This document shows positions 10,683-17,106 of a DNA stretch of 26,403 nucleotides, one piece after another. The notes under the pieces are model-generated. The model was not told the origin of the DNA. It was given only the letters and a program-made list of their open reading frames with translations, and made no database searches. The stretch covers positions 1 to 26,403 of the forward strand of contig DATMIB010000179.1 in assembly GCA_035554635.1 (NCBI GenBank), read 5' to 3'. Each line of letters begins with the position of its first letter. Position 1 is the first letter of the stretch. Made by a program: the position numbers and the translations under genes. The stretch comes from RPQJ01 sp035554635 (GTDB lineage: Bacteria; Pseudomonadota; Gammaproteobacteria; Steroidobacterales; Steroidobacteraceae).

Positions 10683-10721
10683 GGCTTGGCCTCGGCTCCG
10701 AGTGGTTCCCGGTGGAGCCTG

Positions 10722-10776
10722 AGGTTACGCGGCGGCGTCTTGCGCCAGCCTTGCGCGAACGTTACGGATGCGTAAT
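10722..10776 (-). promoter_or_regulatory. predicted OmpR-family operator/promoter, copy 2 (mprF operon)
   Basis: Plus-strand elements TTGC (10740), TTGC (10751), TTAC (10762) and TAAT (10773) repeat at exactly 11 bp. Toward mprF a 12-bp spacer leads to TAACCT (10722-10727), a possible -10 that would start transcription near 10715, about 33 nt before the ATG. Spacing is identical to copy 1 at 5178-5232, and sequence similarity continues into the -10. The only nearby regulator gene is the response regulator at 5276. Confidence 0.55.
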
Positions 10777-10781
10777 GCGGG

Positions 10782-10826
10782 CCCTCACCCGCGCGGTGCG
10801 CGACCTCGCCCGCGAACGGGAGAGGT
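10782..10826. repeat. interspersed palindromic element, copy B (REP-like)
   Basis: It begins with CCCTCACCC and ends in a 10-bp inverted repeat with one mismatch (803-812 with 817-826 of the 10,000s). It is related to copy A at 209-254 and placed the same way, 8 bases before the stop codon of a minus-strand gene (yqeY). It probably ends the rpsU-yqeY transcript, and it marks the point where the envelope-gene block begins. Confidence 0.65.
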
Positions 10827-10834
10827 GCGGAGGG

Positions 10835-11284
10835 TCAGCCGCCGAGCGCGGCCTTGATGCGGGCGCTGACGGCACCCATGTCGGCGCGGCCCGCGGCCTT
10901 CGTCTTGACGATGCCCATGACCTTGCCCATGTCCTTGATCGAGGCGGCGCCCGTTGCGGCGATCGCTTCCTGGATCAGCGCATCGACTTCGGCCGCCGAG
11001 AGCTGCGCCGGCAGGTAGACCTGCAGCTGCTCGATCTCCGACTGTTCCTTCGCGGCGAGGTCGGCGCGGCCGCCCTGCTCGAACTGCGCGATCGCTTCCT
11101 TGCGCTGCTTGATCATCTTCTCGATCGCCGCGAGCACCTGTGCGTCGTCGAGGACGATGCGCTCGTCGACTTCACGCTGCTTGATCGCAGCCTGCAGCAT
11201 GCGGATCGTGCCGAGGCGTTCCTTGTCGCCGGCACGCATGGCCGTCTTCATGTCTTCGGTGACGCGTTCCTTGAGTGTGCTCAT
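10835..11284 (-). CDS. GatB/YqeY-domain protein
   Basis: The 149-aa cytoplasmic protein matches the YqeY family along its length (STLKERVTEDMKTAMRAGDKERLGTIRMLQAAIKQ at the N-terminus, then the QLSAAEVDALI and MGKVMGIVKTKAAGRADMG motifs of the tRNA-binding-like tail). The family resembles the C-terminal domain of the amidotransferase subunit GatB, but its own biochemical role is unsettled. The start could be this ATG or another two codons upstream (11290); this one gives the usual opening. It follows rpsU as in many betaproteobacteria, where dnaG would normally come next; here dnaG is 6.2 kb away. Confidence 0.9.
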   Translation of the reverse strand: MSTLKERVTEDMKTAMRAGDKERLGTIRMLQAAIKQREVDERIVLDDAQVLAAIEKMIKQRKEAIAQFEQGGRADLAAKEQSEIEQLQVYLPAQLSAAEVDALIQEAIAATGAASIKDMGKVMGIVKTKAAGRADMGAVSARIKAALGG

Positions 11285-11360
11285 GTGCATGTCTCGCTGG
11301 CGACGGAAGCGGGCGTCGGGGTCAACCGTCCAGAAGGGCGGGGCCGCGTCGACGACCGGT

Positions 11361-11409
11361 AGAAACGAAGAAGCGGCGCTCGATCCGCGTTGGACCGTGG
11401 CGCCGCTTC
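11361..11409 (-). terminator. intrinsic terminator or attenuator between rpsU and yqeY
   Basis: A perfect 10-bp inverted repeat (11370-11379 with 11400-11409) encloses a 20-nt loop. On the minus strand it is followed by TTCGTTTCT. It lies about 57 bases after the rpsU stop, so it may lower expression of yqeY relative to rpsU. E. coli has a terminator at the comparable place after rpsU. Confidence 0.6.
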
Positions 11410-11465
11410 GACTCGACGGTGCGGGCGCCGTCAGGGCGCGCCGCGGCCTCGAGCGAGGCCCGTCC

Positions 11466-11687
11466 TCAGTAGCTGCGCGCGCGCGGAGCCGAGGAGAAAT
11501 CGCGCGTGTTGCGCTTCTGGTGGCGCTTCACGGCGGCCGCCTTCTTGCGCTTACGTTCCTGCGTCGGCTTCTCGTAGAATTCGCGACGGCGAAGTTCCGT
11601 CAGTACGCCGGCCTTTTCACACGCGCGCTTGAAGCGACGCAGGGCGGCATCGAAGTACTCGTTCTCACGGATGCGGACGCTGGGCAT
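11466..11687 (-). CDS. rpsU: 30S ribosomal protein bS21
   Basis: The 73-aa basic protein matches bS21 throughout: PSVRIRENEYFDAALRRFKRACEKAGVL, then REFYEKPTQERKRKKAAAVKRHQKR. It binds the 30S platform near the anti-Shine-Dalgarno end of 16S rRNA and supports initiation. The ATG at 11687 has GAGG 7 bases upstream. It is the first gene of the minus-strand operon and has its own strong promoter at 11804-11832. The C-terminus carries a short extension (NTRDFSSAPRARSY). Confidence 0.96.
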   Translation of the reverse strand: MPSVRIRENEYFDAALRRFKRACEKAGVLTELRRREFYEKPTQERKRKKAAAVKRHQKRNTRDFSSAPRARSY

Positions 11688-11803
11688 CGAAACCTCGTCA
11701 ACACGTCTGGCCGGCCGTTCGTCGTTTTGGCCAGGCGCCATGGGTTAGGTAACAGGACAGCCGGAGAGGCGCCAAGAAGCGTCCGCCCGGCGAGGGACCG
11801 CGA

Positions 11804-11832
11804 ATTCTAGAGATCGCGGCGCCGAAATGCAA
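11804..11832 (-). promoter_or_regulatory. sigma-70 promoter of the rpsU operon
   Basis: On the minus strand TTGCAT (11827-11832) and TAGAAT (11804-11809) are separated by exactly 17 bp, matching the -35 and -10 consensus at four and five of six positions. Transcription would start near 11797 and leave a leader of about 110 nt before rpsU. The pair lies in the rpsU-tsaD divergent gap. No matching plus-strand promoter for tsaD is obvious. Confidence 0.75.
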
Positions 11833-11925
11833 AGATGCCGGCCGGCGGGCCGGAACCCCCGGCGGTGCCCGGCCCACGACAGACGACGACTCCCGACCCC
11901 CAGAGCCCCGTAACCGATCCCCGTA

Positions 11926-12963
11926 ATGCGTGTCCTCGGCATCGAAACCTCCTGCGACGAGACCGCCGCGGCCGTCTATGACGGCGAGCGCGGGCTGCTC
12001 GCCCACGACCTCTACAGCCAGGTCGCCCTGCATGCGGCCTACGGCGGCGTCGTGCCCGAGCTCGCCTCGCGCGACCACCTTCGTAAGTTATTGCCACTCA
12101 TAGAGAAATCGGTCGAGTTGAGCGGTGGTCGCGAGGCCATCGACGGCATCGCATACACCTGTGGCCCGGGGCTGGTCGGGGCGCTGCTGGTGGGCGCCGC
12201 CGTCGCCCGCAGCCTTGCCTACGCCTGGGACGTGCCCTGCATCGGCGTCCACCACATGGAAGGCCACCTGCTCGCTCCGCTGCTGGAGCCGGACCCGCCG
12301 CGATTCCCGTTCGTGGCCCTGCTGGTCTCGGGCGGCCACACGCTGCTCGCGCTGGTCCGCGGGATCGGCGAATACGAGCTGCTGGGCAGCTCGCTCGACG
12401 ACGCGGCCGGTGAGGCTTTCGACAAGACCGCGAAGCTGCTCGGCCTCGGTTACCCCGGCGGGCCGCAGCTGGCAGCGCTCGCCGAGCAGGGGCGCGTCGA
12501 CGAGTTCCGCTTTCCGCGGCCGCTCACCGAGCGACCCGGGCTCGACTTCAGCTTCAGCGGACTCAAGACCGCCGTGGTCGTGGCGCTGCGTAATCACCCC
12601 GGGGAGCTCGACGCGCAGTCACGCGCCGACGCGGCGCGAGGCTTCGAGGAGGCGGTCGTCGACACGCTCGTGATCAAGTGCCGGCGTGCACTCGAGGTGA
12701 CCGGCAGCACGACGCTGGTCGTCGCCGGCGGCGTCGGCGCCAACCGCCGGTTGCGCGCACGCATGCTCGCGATGGGCGAGCGCGAAGGCGTACGTGTCGT
12801 CTATCCTCGCGCGGAGTTCTGCACCGACAACGCCGCGATGATCGCGCTGCTCGGACGCCTGCGGCTCGCGGCGGGCGAGCGCGACGGGCTCGCGATCCGT
12901 TCACGCGCGCGCTGGCCGATGACTGAACTCGTGCCGCCGGCACCGGCGGTCGCGGGCCGATGA
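11926..12963 (+). CDS. tsaD: tRNA N6-threonylcarbamoyladenosine transferase TsaD
   Basis: TsaD (Kae1/Gcp family) transfers threonylcarbamoyl to A37 of ANN-decoding tRNAs in a complex with TsaB and TsaE. The 345-aa protein has the opening GIETSCDETAAAVYD, the metal-binding H110 and H114 (VHHMEGHLLAP), the phosphate loop LVSGGHTLL, the stretch DFSFSGLKTA, the AGGVGANRRLR motif and metal ligand D301 (FCTDNAAM). Length is normal (E. coli 337). The ATG gives the canonical start, although no good Shine-Dalgarno is seen. It is divergent from rpsU, as in many proteobacteria. folB follows after 129 bp in the same direction. Confidence 0.96.
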   Translation: MRVLGIETSCDETAAAVYDGERGLLAHDLYSQVALHAAYGGVVPELASRDHLRKLLPLIEKSVELSGGREAIDGIAYTCGPGLVGALLVGAAVARSLAYAWDVPCIGVHHMEGHLLAPLLEPDPPRFPFVALLVSGGHTLLALVRGIGEYELLGSSLDDAAGEAFDKTAKLLGLGYPGGPQLAALAEQGRVDEFRFPRPLTERPGLDFSFSGLKTAVVVALRNHPGELDAQSRADAARGFEEAVVDTLVIKCRRALEVTGSTTLVVAGGVGANRRLRARMLAMGEREGVRVVYPRAEFCTDNAAMIALLGRLRLAAGERDGLAIRSRARWPMTELVPPAPAVAGR

Positions 12964-13092
12964 GCGGCCCGGCGGCGATGTTGGCGACATGCCGGCGCAC
13001 CGATGAACCACACGAACGATTTCGCGCAAGCAGCCACGCCATCCCCCTCCGGTAGACACGATCGGCGCACCGCGCCCCGAGAGCCTGCGGAC

Positions 13093-13470
13093 ATGAATGA
13101 CAAGATCTTCCTGAGCGGATTGACCGCCGACTGCATCATCGGCATCTGGGACTGGGAGCGCCAGGTCAAGCAGAAGGTCGTGATCGACCTCGAGATGACC
13201 ACGGACATCCGCAAGGCCGCGGCGAGCGACCGCATCGAGGACACGCTCGACTACAAGAAGGTGTCGAAGCGGCTGCTGCAGTTCGTCGAGTCCTCGCAGT
13301 TCCAGCTCGTCGAGACGCTGACCGACCGCATCGCCCAGGTCGTGCTCACCGAGTTCGACGTGCCGGCCGTCAGGGTCCGGCTCAACAAGCAGGGCGCGCT
13401 GCGCGGCTCGCGCGACGTCGGCATCGTCATCGAACGCCGACGCGAGGATTACGCGGCCCCCGCCGCCTGA
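13093..13470 (+). CDS. folB: dihydroneopterin aldolase FolB
   Basis: FolB cleaves 7,8-dihydroneopterin to 6-hydroxymethyl-dihydropterin and glycolaldehyde in folate synthesis. The 125-aa protein has the family opening DKIFLSGLTADCIIGIWDWER. Residues E22, Y54 (TLDYKKV) and K99 (RLNKQGALRGSRDVG) match the known catalytic positions of the family. The ATG at 13093 gives normal length; the frame is open back to 13003 but that part (PSGRHDRRTAPREP) is not family-like. folK starts 8 bases after the stop, so the two are almost certainly co-transcribed and act in consecutive steps. Confidence 0.93.
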   Translation: MNDKIFLSGLTADCIIGIWDWERQVKQKVVIDLEMTTDIRKAAASDRIEDTLDYKKVSKRLLQFVESSQFQLVETLTDRIAQVVLTEFDVPAVRVRLNKQGALRGSRDVGIVIERRREDYAAPAA

Positions 13471-13478
13471 GCGCCGTC

Positions 13479-13997
13479 GTGCCGCGCAGCACCCTGGTCC
13501 TGGTCGCCGCCGGCAGCAATGTCGACCCGTTCGAGAACCTGCGCCGGGCGCTCGACCGGCTCGAGGCGCAATTCGCGCCGTTGCGCGTCTCGCGCGCCTA
13601 CGCCAATGCCGCGGTCGGCTTCAACGGCGACGACTTCGTCAACCTCGTGCTCGGTTTCGAGGCGACCGCGACGGTCGACGCGGTGCTCGATCGACTGCAC
13701 GAGGTGGAGGCGGCCTGTGGACGGCCGCGCGAGGCGCCAAAGTGGGCGCCGCGCACGATGGACCTCGACGTGCTGCTGTTCGGCGATCTCGTCTGCACGC
13801 GGCCGCGGCTGACCTTGCCGCGGCCCGACCTGCTGCGGCGACCGTACATGCTCGGGCCGGCGGCGGAAATTGCCCCGACGACGATACACCCGACCACGCA
13901 TCGCACGCTGCTCGAGCACTGGACGGAGATGCGCGAGCGCGAACCGCACGAGCTGCGACCGGTCGATCTCGGGTGGGTGCCGGGCAGGCTGCGTTAG
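13479..13997 (+). CDS. folK: 6-hydroxymethyl-7,8-dihydropterin pyrophosphokinase FolK
   Basis: HPPK transfers pyrophosphate from ATP to the FolB product. The 172-aa protein begins VLVAAGSNVDPFENLRRAL (the GSN loop) and has the magnesium-binding D95 and D97 in PRTMDLDVLLFGD, then PRPDLLRRPYMLGPAAEIAP. The last stretch departs from the usual PHPR..ERxFVLxPLxEIAP form, so this belongs to a divergent HPPK subgroup, but the key residues are present. The GTG start 8 bases after folB is the only reasonable one. The gene converges on the pteridine reductase. Confidence 0.88.
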   Translation: MPRSTLVLVAAGSNVDPFENLRRALDRLEAQFAPLRVSRAYANAAVGFNGDDFVNLVLGFEATATVDAVLDRLHEVEAACGRPREAPKWAPRTMDLDVLLFGDLVCTRPRLTLPRPDLLRRPYMLGPAAEIAPTTIHPTTHRTLLEHWTEMREREPHELRPVDLGWVPGRLR

Positions 13998-14079
13998 CCG
14001 CCTGGCGGCGACGCCGGCGCGCGGGATTCGGGCGAAGCGCGCGAGCGACTCGTGACAACGACGCGTGACCTTGCCGCCG

Positions 14080-14838
14080 CTACAGGCTGCGGCCGCCGTC
14101 GATCGCGAGCACCTGGCCCGTCACGAACGGCGCCTCGGCCGCAAAGAACCAGGCTGCGCGCGCGATGTCCTCGGGCGAACCGCTGCGACCGAGCGCGGTC
14201 TTGCTGACGATCTCGCGACGCAGGTCGTCGGTCATGCCGTGTTCCGGCCACAGGATCGGACCCGGTGCGATCGCATTGACGCGGATCTCGGGGCCGAGTT
14301 CGCGCGCCAGCGACTTGGTCAGCATCACGAGTCCGGCCTTGGCGGCCGAGTACGCGGTGTGCTGCCGGAGCGGGCGCTCGCCGTGGATGTCGGCCATGTT
14401 GAGGATCAGGCCGCGTGCGTCTCGCAACGCCGGCGCGGCCGCCTGCGACAGGAACAGCGGCGCCCGCAGGTTGGTGTCGATCAGGTCCGCGAACTGCGAC
14501 GCCGTGATCGTGCCGACCGGCGTCGGATAGAAGCTCGAGGCGTTGTTGACCAGCACGTCGAGCCGGCCGAAACGCTCGACGACGTCGGTGACGAGACGCG
14601 GCAACGCGTCGAGGTCCCGCAGGTCGCAGGCGAACGCTGCGGCCGAGCCGGCGCGTGTGTCATTCAGCGACTCGATCAGCGCCGCGGCCTCCGCCGCCGA
14701 CGAACGATAGTGCACGGCCACCGAGGCGCCGCCGGCGTGCAACCGTCGCGCGATCGCGGCGCCGAGCCGGCGCGCGCCGCCGGTGACGAGGACGCAGCGG
14801 TCGACGAGCGAGGCTGGGTGCGCGGGGTCGTGGGTCAT
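14080..14838 (-). CDS. PTR1/FolM-type pteridine reductase (short-chain dehydrogenase)
   Basis: The 252-aa Rossmann protein has the NADPH motif TGGARRLG (residues 19-26) with the extra arginine typical of pteridine reductases, then VNNAS, and the active-site stretch MADIHGERPLRQHTAYSAAKAG. Here D150 replaces the usual SDR serine and lies 13 residues before Y163, with K167 after it. This is the same Asp-13-Tyr-4-Lys spacing as trypanosomatid PTR1 (D181, Y194, K198). The end APFVTGQVLAIDGGRSL is standard SDR. It should reduce dihydro- or oxidised pterins/folates. Its place beside folB and folK supports a pterin substrate. Confidence 0.87.
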   Translation of the reverse strand: MTHDPAHPASLVDRCVLVTGGARRLGAAIARRLHAGGASVAVHYRSSAAEAAALIESLNDTRAGSAAAFACDLRDLDALPRLVTDVVERFGRLDVLVNNASSFYPTPVGTITASQFADLIDTNLRAPLFLSQAAAPALRDARGLILNMADIHGERPLRQHTAYSAAKAGLVMLTKSLARELGPEIRVNAIAPGPILWPEHGMTDDLRREIVSKTALGRSGSPEDIARAAWFFAAEAPFVTGQVLAIDGGRSL

Positions 14839-14962
14839 GTGTCCTTACGCGCCCACGCCGTCACGCTACACTGCGCGGCCGGTCGGGGCGGGCTCCGCGG
14901 TGAAGATACCGCACCGCGTCCGGACTGTCCGAGTCGATCGCACCTTCGAGCGCACATCGAGC

Positions 14963-16147
14963 ATGAGCGTCGCCACTGAATTGCCCGCACTCACGGCCGA
15001 CGAAGCCGCGCACAGTCGCGCGCTGCACGTGCAGATCGTGCAGGAGATTGCGCGCGCCGGCGGCTGGATGTCCTTTGCGCGGTTCATGCAGCTCGCGCTC
15101 TATGCGCCCGGGCTCGGCTACTACAGCGCCGGTGCACGCAAGTTCGGCGCGGCCGGAGACTTCGTCACCGCGCCCGAGGTGGCCCCGGTGTTCAGCCGAT
15201 GTGTCGCCGTGCAGTGCGCGGACGTGCTGTCGCAGCTCGGCGAGCGTGCGGTGCTGCTGGAACTCGGCGCCGGTTCGGGTGCGATGGCCGCTGCGTTGCT
15301 GGCGGAACTCGAGCGGCGCGGGACGCTGCCGGCCGAATACTGGATTCTCGACGTCAGCGCAGACCTGCGCGAACGCCAGCACGAGGTGCTCGCGACGGCG
15401 GTGCCGCAGCTGTTGCCGCGCGTGCGCTGGCTCGACGCACTGCCCGACGCGTTCGACGGTGTCGTCGTCGCCAACGAGGTGCTCGATGCGCTCGTGGTCG
15501 AGCGCTTCGTCGTGCGCGACCAACGGGTGCGCGCGCTCGGTGTCGCCGTCGACGACGCGGGTGCGCTGCATTGGGTCGAGCGTGAAGCCGGCCCGGAACT
15601 CGAGCGCGCCGTTCGCGCGATCGAAGTCGACACCGGGCTCGCGCTGCCCGATGGCTATGTCTCGGAGATCAACCTGGGGCTTGGCGCGTGGCTCGAGGCG
15701 GTGACGGCCTCGCTGCGGCATGGCGTGATGCTGTTCATCGACTACGGCCTGCCGCGGCGCGAGCTCTACTCGCTGGAGCGTGGGCGCGGCACGCTGCTGT
15801 GCCACTTCCGGCACCGCTTTCACGATGACGCGCTCGCGCGTGTCGGGTTGCAGGACATCACGGCCTGGGTCGACTTCACTGCGGTCGCGGAATCCGCGCA
15901 GGCCGCGGGGCTCGATGTCGCGGGCTACACCACGCAGGCGCATTTCCTGATCGGCTGCGGGCTCGGCGAGTTCGTCGCCAACGTCGGCGAGCTCGACCTG
16001 GTCGAACGCGTCAACCTGTCGCGCCAGGCGATGGTGCTGACGCTGCCCGGCGAAATGGGCGAACGCTTCAAGGTGATCGCGCTCGCGAAAGGGTACGATG
16101 CGCCGCTGCGCGGGTTCGCGGTGCGCGACCTGCGTCACACGCTCTGA
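14963..16147 (+). CDS. MidA/NDUFAF7-type SAM-dependent methyltransferase
   Basis: The 394-aa protein belongs to the family of NDUFAF7 (MidA), a protein arginine methyltransferase needed for complex I assembly in mitochondria. It shows the N-terminal signature YAPGLGYYSAGARKFGAAGDFVTAPEVAPVFS, SAM-binding motif LELGAGSGAMAAAL, then VVANEVLDAL, INLGLGAWL, MLFIDYGLPRRE and the C-terminal GEMGERFKVIALAKG. The ATG at 14963 gives the family's usual beginning. Bacterial targets are not established. It is divergent from the pteridine reductase across 124 bp. A TACACT hexamer at 14867-14872 is a weak -10 candidate. Confidence 0.88.
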   Translation: MSVATELPALTADEAAHSRALHVQIVQEIARAGGWMSFARFMQLALYAPGLGYYSAGARKFGAAGDFVTAPEVAPVFSRCVAVQCADVLSQLGERAVLLELGAGSGAMAAALLAELERRGTLPAEYWILDVSADLRERQHEVLATAVPQLLPRVRWLDALPDAFDGVVVANEVLDALVVERFVVRDQRVRALGVAVDDAGALHWVEREAGPELERAVRAIEVDTGLALPDGYVSEINLGLGAWLEAVTASLRHGVMLFIDYGLPRRELYSLERGRGTLLCHFRHRFHDDALARVGLQDITAWVDFTAVAESAQAAGLDVAGYTTQAHFLIGCGLGEFVANVGELDLVERVNLSRQAMVLTLPGEMGERFKVIALAKGYDAPLRGFAVRDLRHTL

Positions 16148-16180
16148 CCGCTCGGTCGAACAACGAACACACGGGTGCAC

Positions 16181-16978
16181 ATGGATCTCGTCCAGGCCGT
16201 CGTCCTCGCCGTCGTCCAGGGATTGTCGGAATTCCTGCCGATTTCAAGCTCCGGACACCTCGTCCTGATCCCGCATTTCTTCGGCTGGCCCGACCAGGGG
16301 CTCGCTTTCGACGTCGCCGTGCACATGGGCACGCTGCTGGCACTGCTGGTCTATTTCCGGCGCCAGCTCTGGTCGATGGCCGGCGGCTGGGTTGGGTCGG
16401 TGACCCGGCAGGAGCACACGCGCGACAGTCGTCTCGCCTGGCAGTTGCTGGTGGCGACGATCCCGGTCGGTCTCGTCGGGCTGCTGTTCAACGACTTCAT
16501 CGAGGAGAACCTTCGTAACCCGCTGTTCGTCGCCGGCACGCTGTCGTTCTTCGGGCTGCTCATGTACGCGGCCGATCGCTGGGGCAAGGGCACGCGCGAC
16601 GAGTTCGGCCTGAGCTGGGGCCAGGCACTGCTGATCGGATGCGCCCAGGCGCTCGCGCTGATGCCGGGCACGTCGCGGTCGGGCATCACGATGACGGCCG
16701 GTCGCGCGCTCGGGCTGACGCGTTCGGCCGCGGCACGGTTTTCGTTCCTGCTCGCGATCCCGGGTATCGGCGCCGCCGGCGCCTACGAGGGCTTGAAGCT
16801 GCTGACGTCCGACCACGCGGTCGACTGGCTGCCGATGCTGGTCGGCGTCGTGTTCGCGGCGCTGAGCGGCCTCGCCTGCATCCACTTCCTGATCCGCTTC
16901 ATCGAACGGATCGGCCTGCTGCCGTTCACCGTCTACCGGCTGTTCATCGCCGCCGTGATCGTCTGGCACTTCGCGTAA
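16181..16978 (+). CDS. uppP: undecaprenyl-diphosphate phosphatase UppP (BacA)
   Basis: UppP removes a phosphate from undecaprenyl diphosphate, recycling the lipid carrier for peptidoglycan and other envelope polymers; overexpression gives bacitracin resistance. The 265-aa protein is almost entirely membrane segments. It carries the two family motifs: QGLSEFLPISSSGHLVL with E17, and ALMPGTSRSGITMTAGRALG. The ATG at 16181 gives the standard MDLVQAVVLAVVQG start; an in-frame GTG lies two codons upstream. The stop codon ends at 16978 and an inverted-repeat element begins at the next base. Confidence 0.95.
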   Translation: MDLVQAVVLAVVQGLSEFLPISSSGHLVLIPHFFGWPDQGLAFDVAVHMGTLLALLVYFRRQLWSMAGGWVGSVTRQEHTRDSRLAWQLLVATIPVGLVGLLFNDFIEENLRNPLFVAGTLSFFGLLMYAADRWGKGTRDEFGLSWGQALLIGCAQALALMPGTSRSGITMTAGRALGLTRSAAARFSFLLAIPGIGAAGAYEGLKLLTSDHAVDWLPMLVGVVFAALSGLACIHFLIRFIERIGLLPFTVYRLFIAAVIVWHFA

Positions 16979-17106
16979 GAAATTGGGGACACTCTCTATT
17001 TTCTTGAGAAACGCGACGCCCCGGCTGCGTAACCAGTTGGTTTTACTGGTGAAATAGACCGCTTCGCTCGGCGTCTGCTCGGAAAATAGAGAGTGTCCCC
17101 TATTTC
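16979..17106. repeat. 128-bp inverted-repeat element filling the uppP-cca junction
   Basis: The ends are 25-bp inverted repeats with one mismatch; the inner 19 bp (16985-17003 and 17082-17100, GGGGACACTCTCTATTTTC) are perfect. A second inverted pair, GACGCC (17015-17020) with GGCGTC (17070-17075), and ACCAGT/ACTGGT (17032-17037, 17045-17050) lie inside, so the whole element can fold into one long hairpin. GGGGACACTCTCTATTTT-like ends occur in small non-autonomous elements linked to REP-associated tyrosine transposases; that link is from memory. It contains no transposase. It can serve as a terminator for both convergent genes. Confidence 0.75.

Noticed and set aside
5222..11929. Identical ATCCCCGTAATGC 13-mers before the response regulator (5222) and at the tsaD start (11917)
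   Set aside because: A few exact 13-mer matches are expected by chance in a window of this size, and at tsaD the surrounding 11-bp phased elements are missing.
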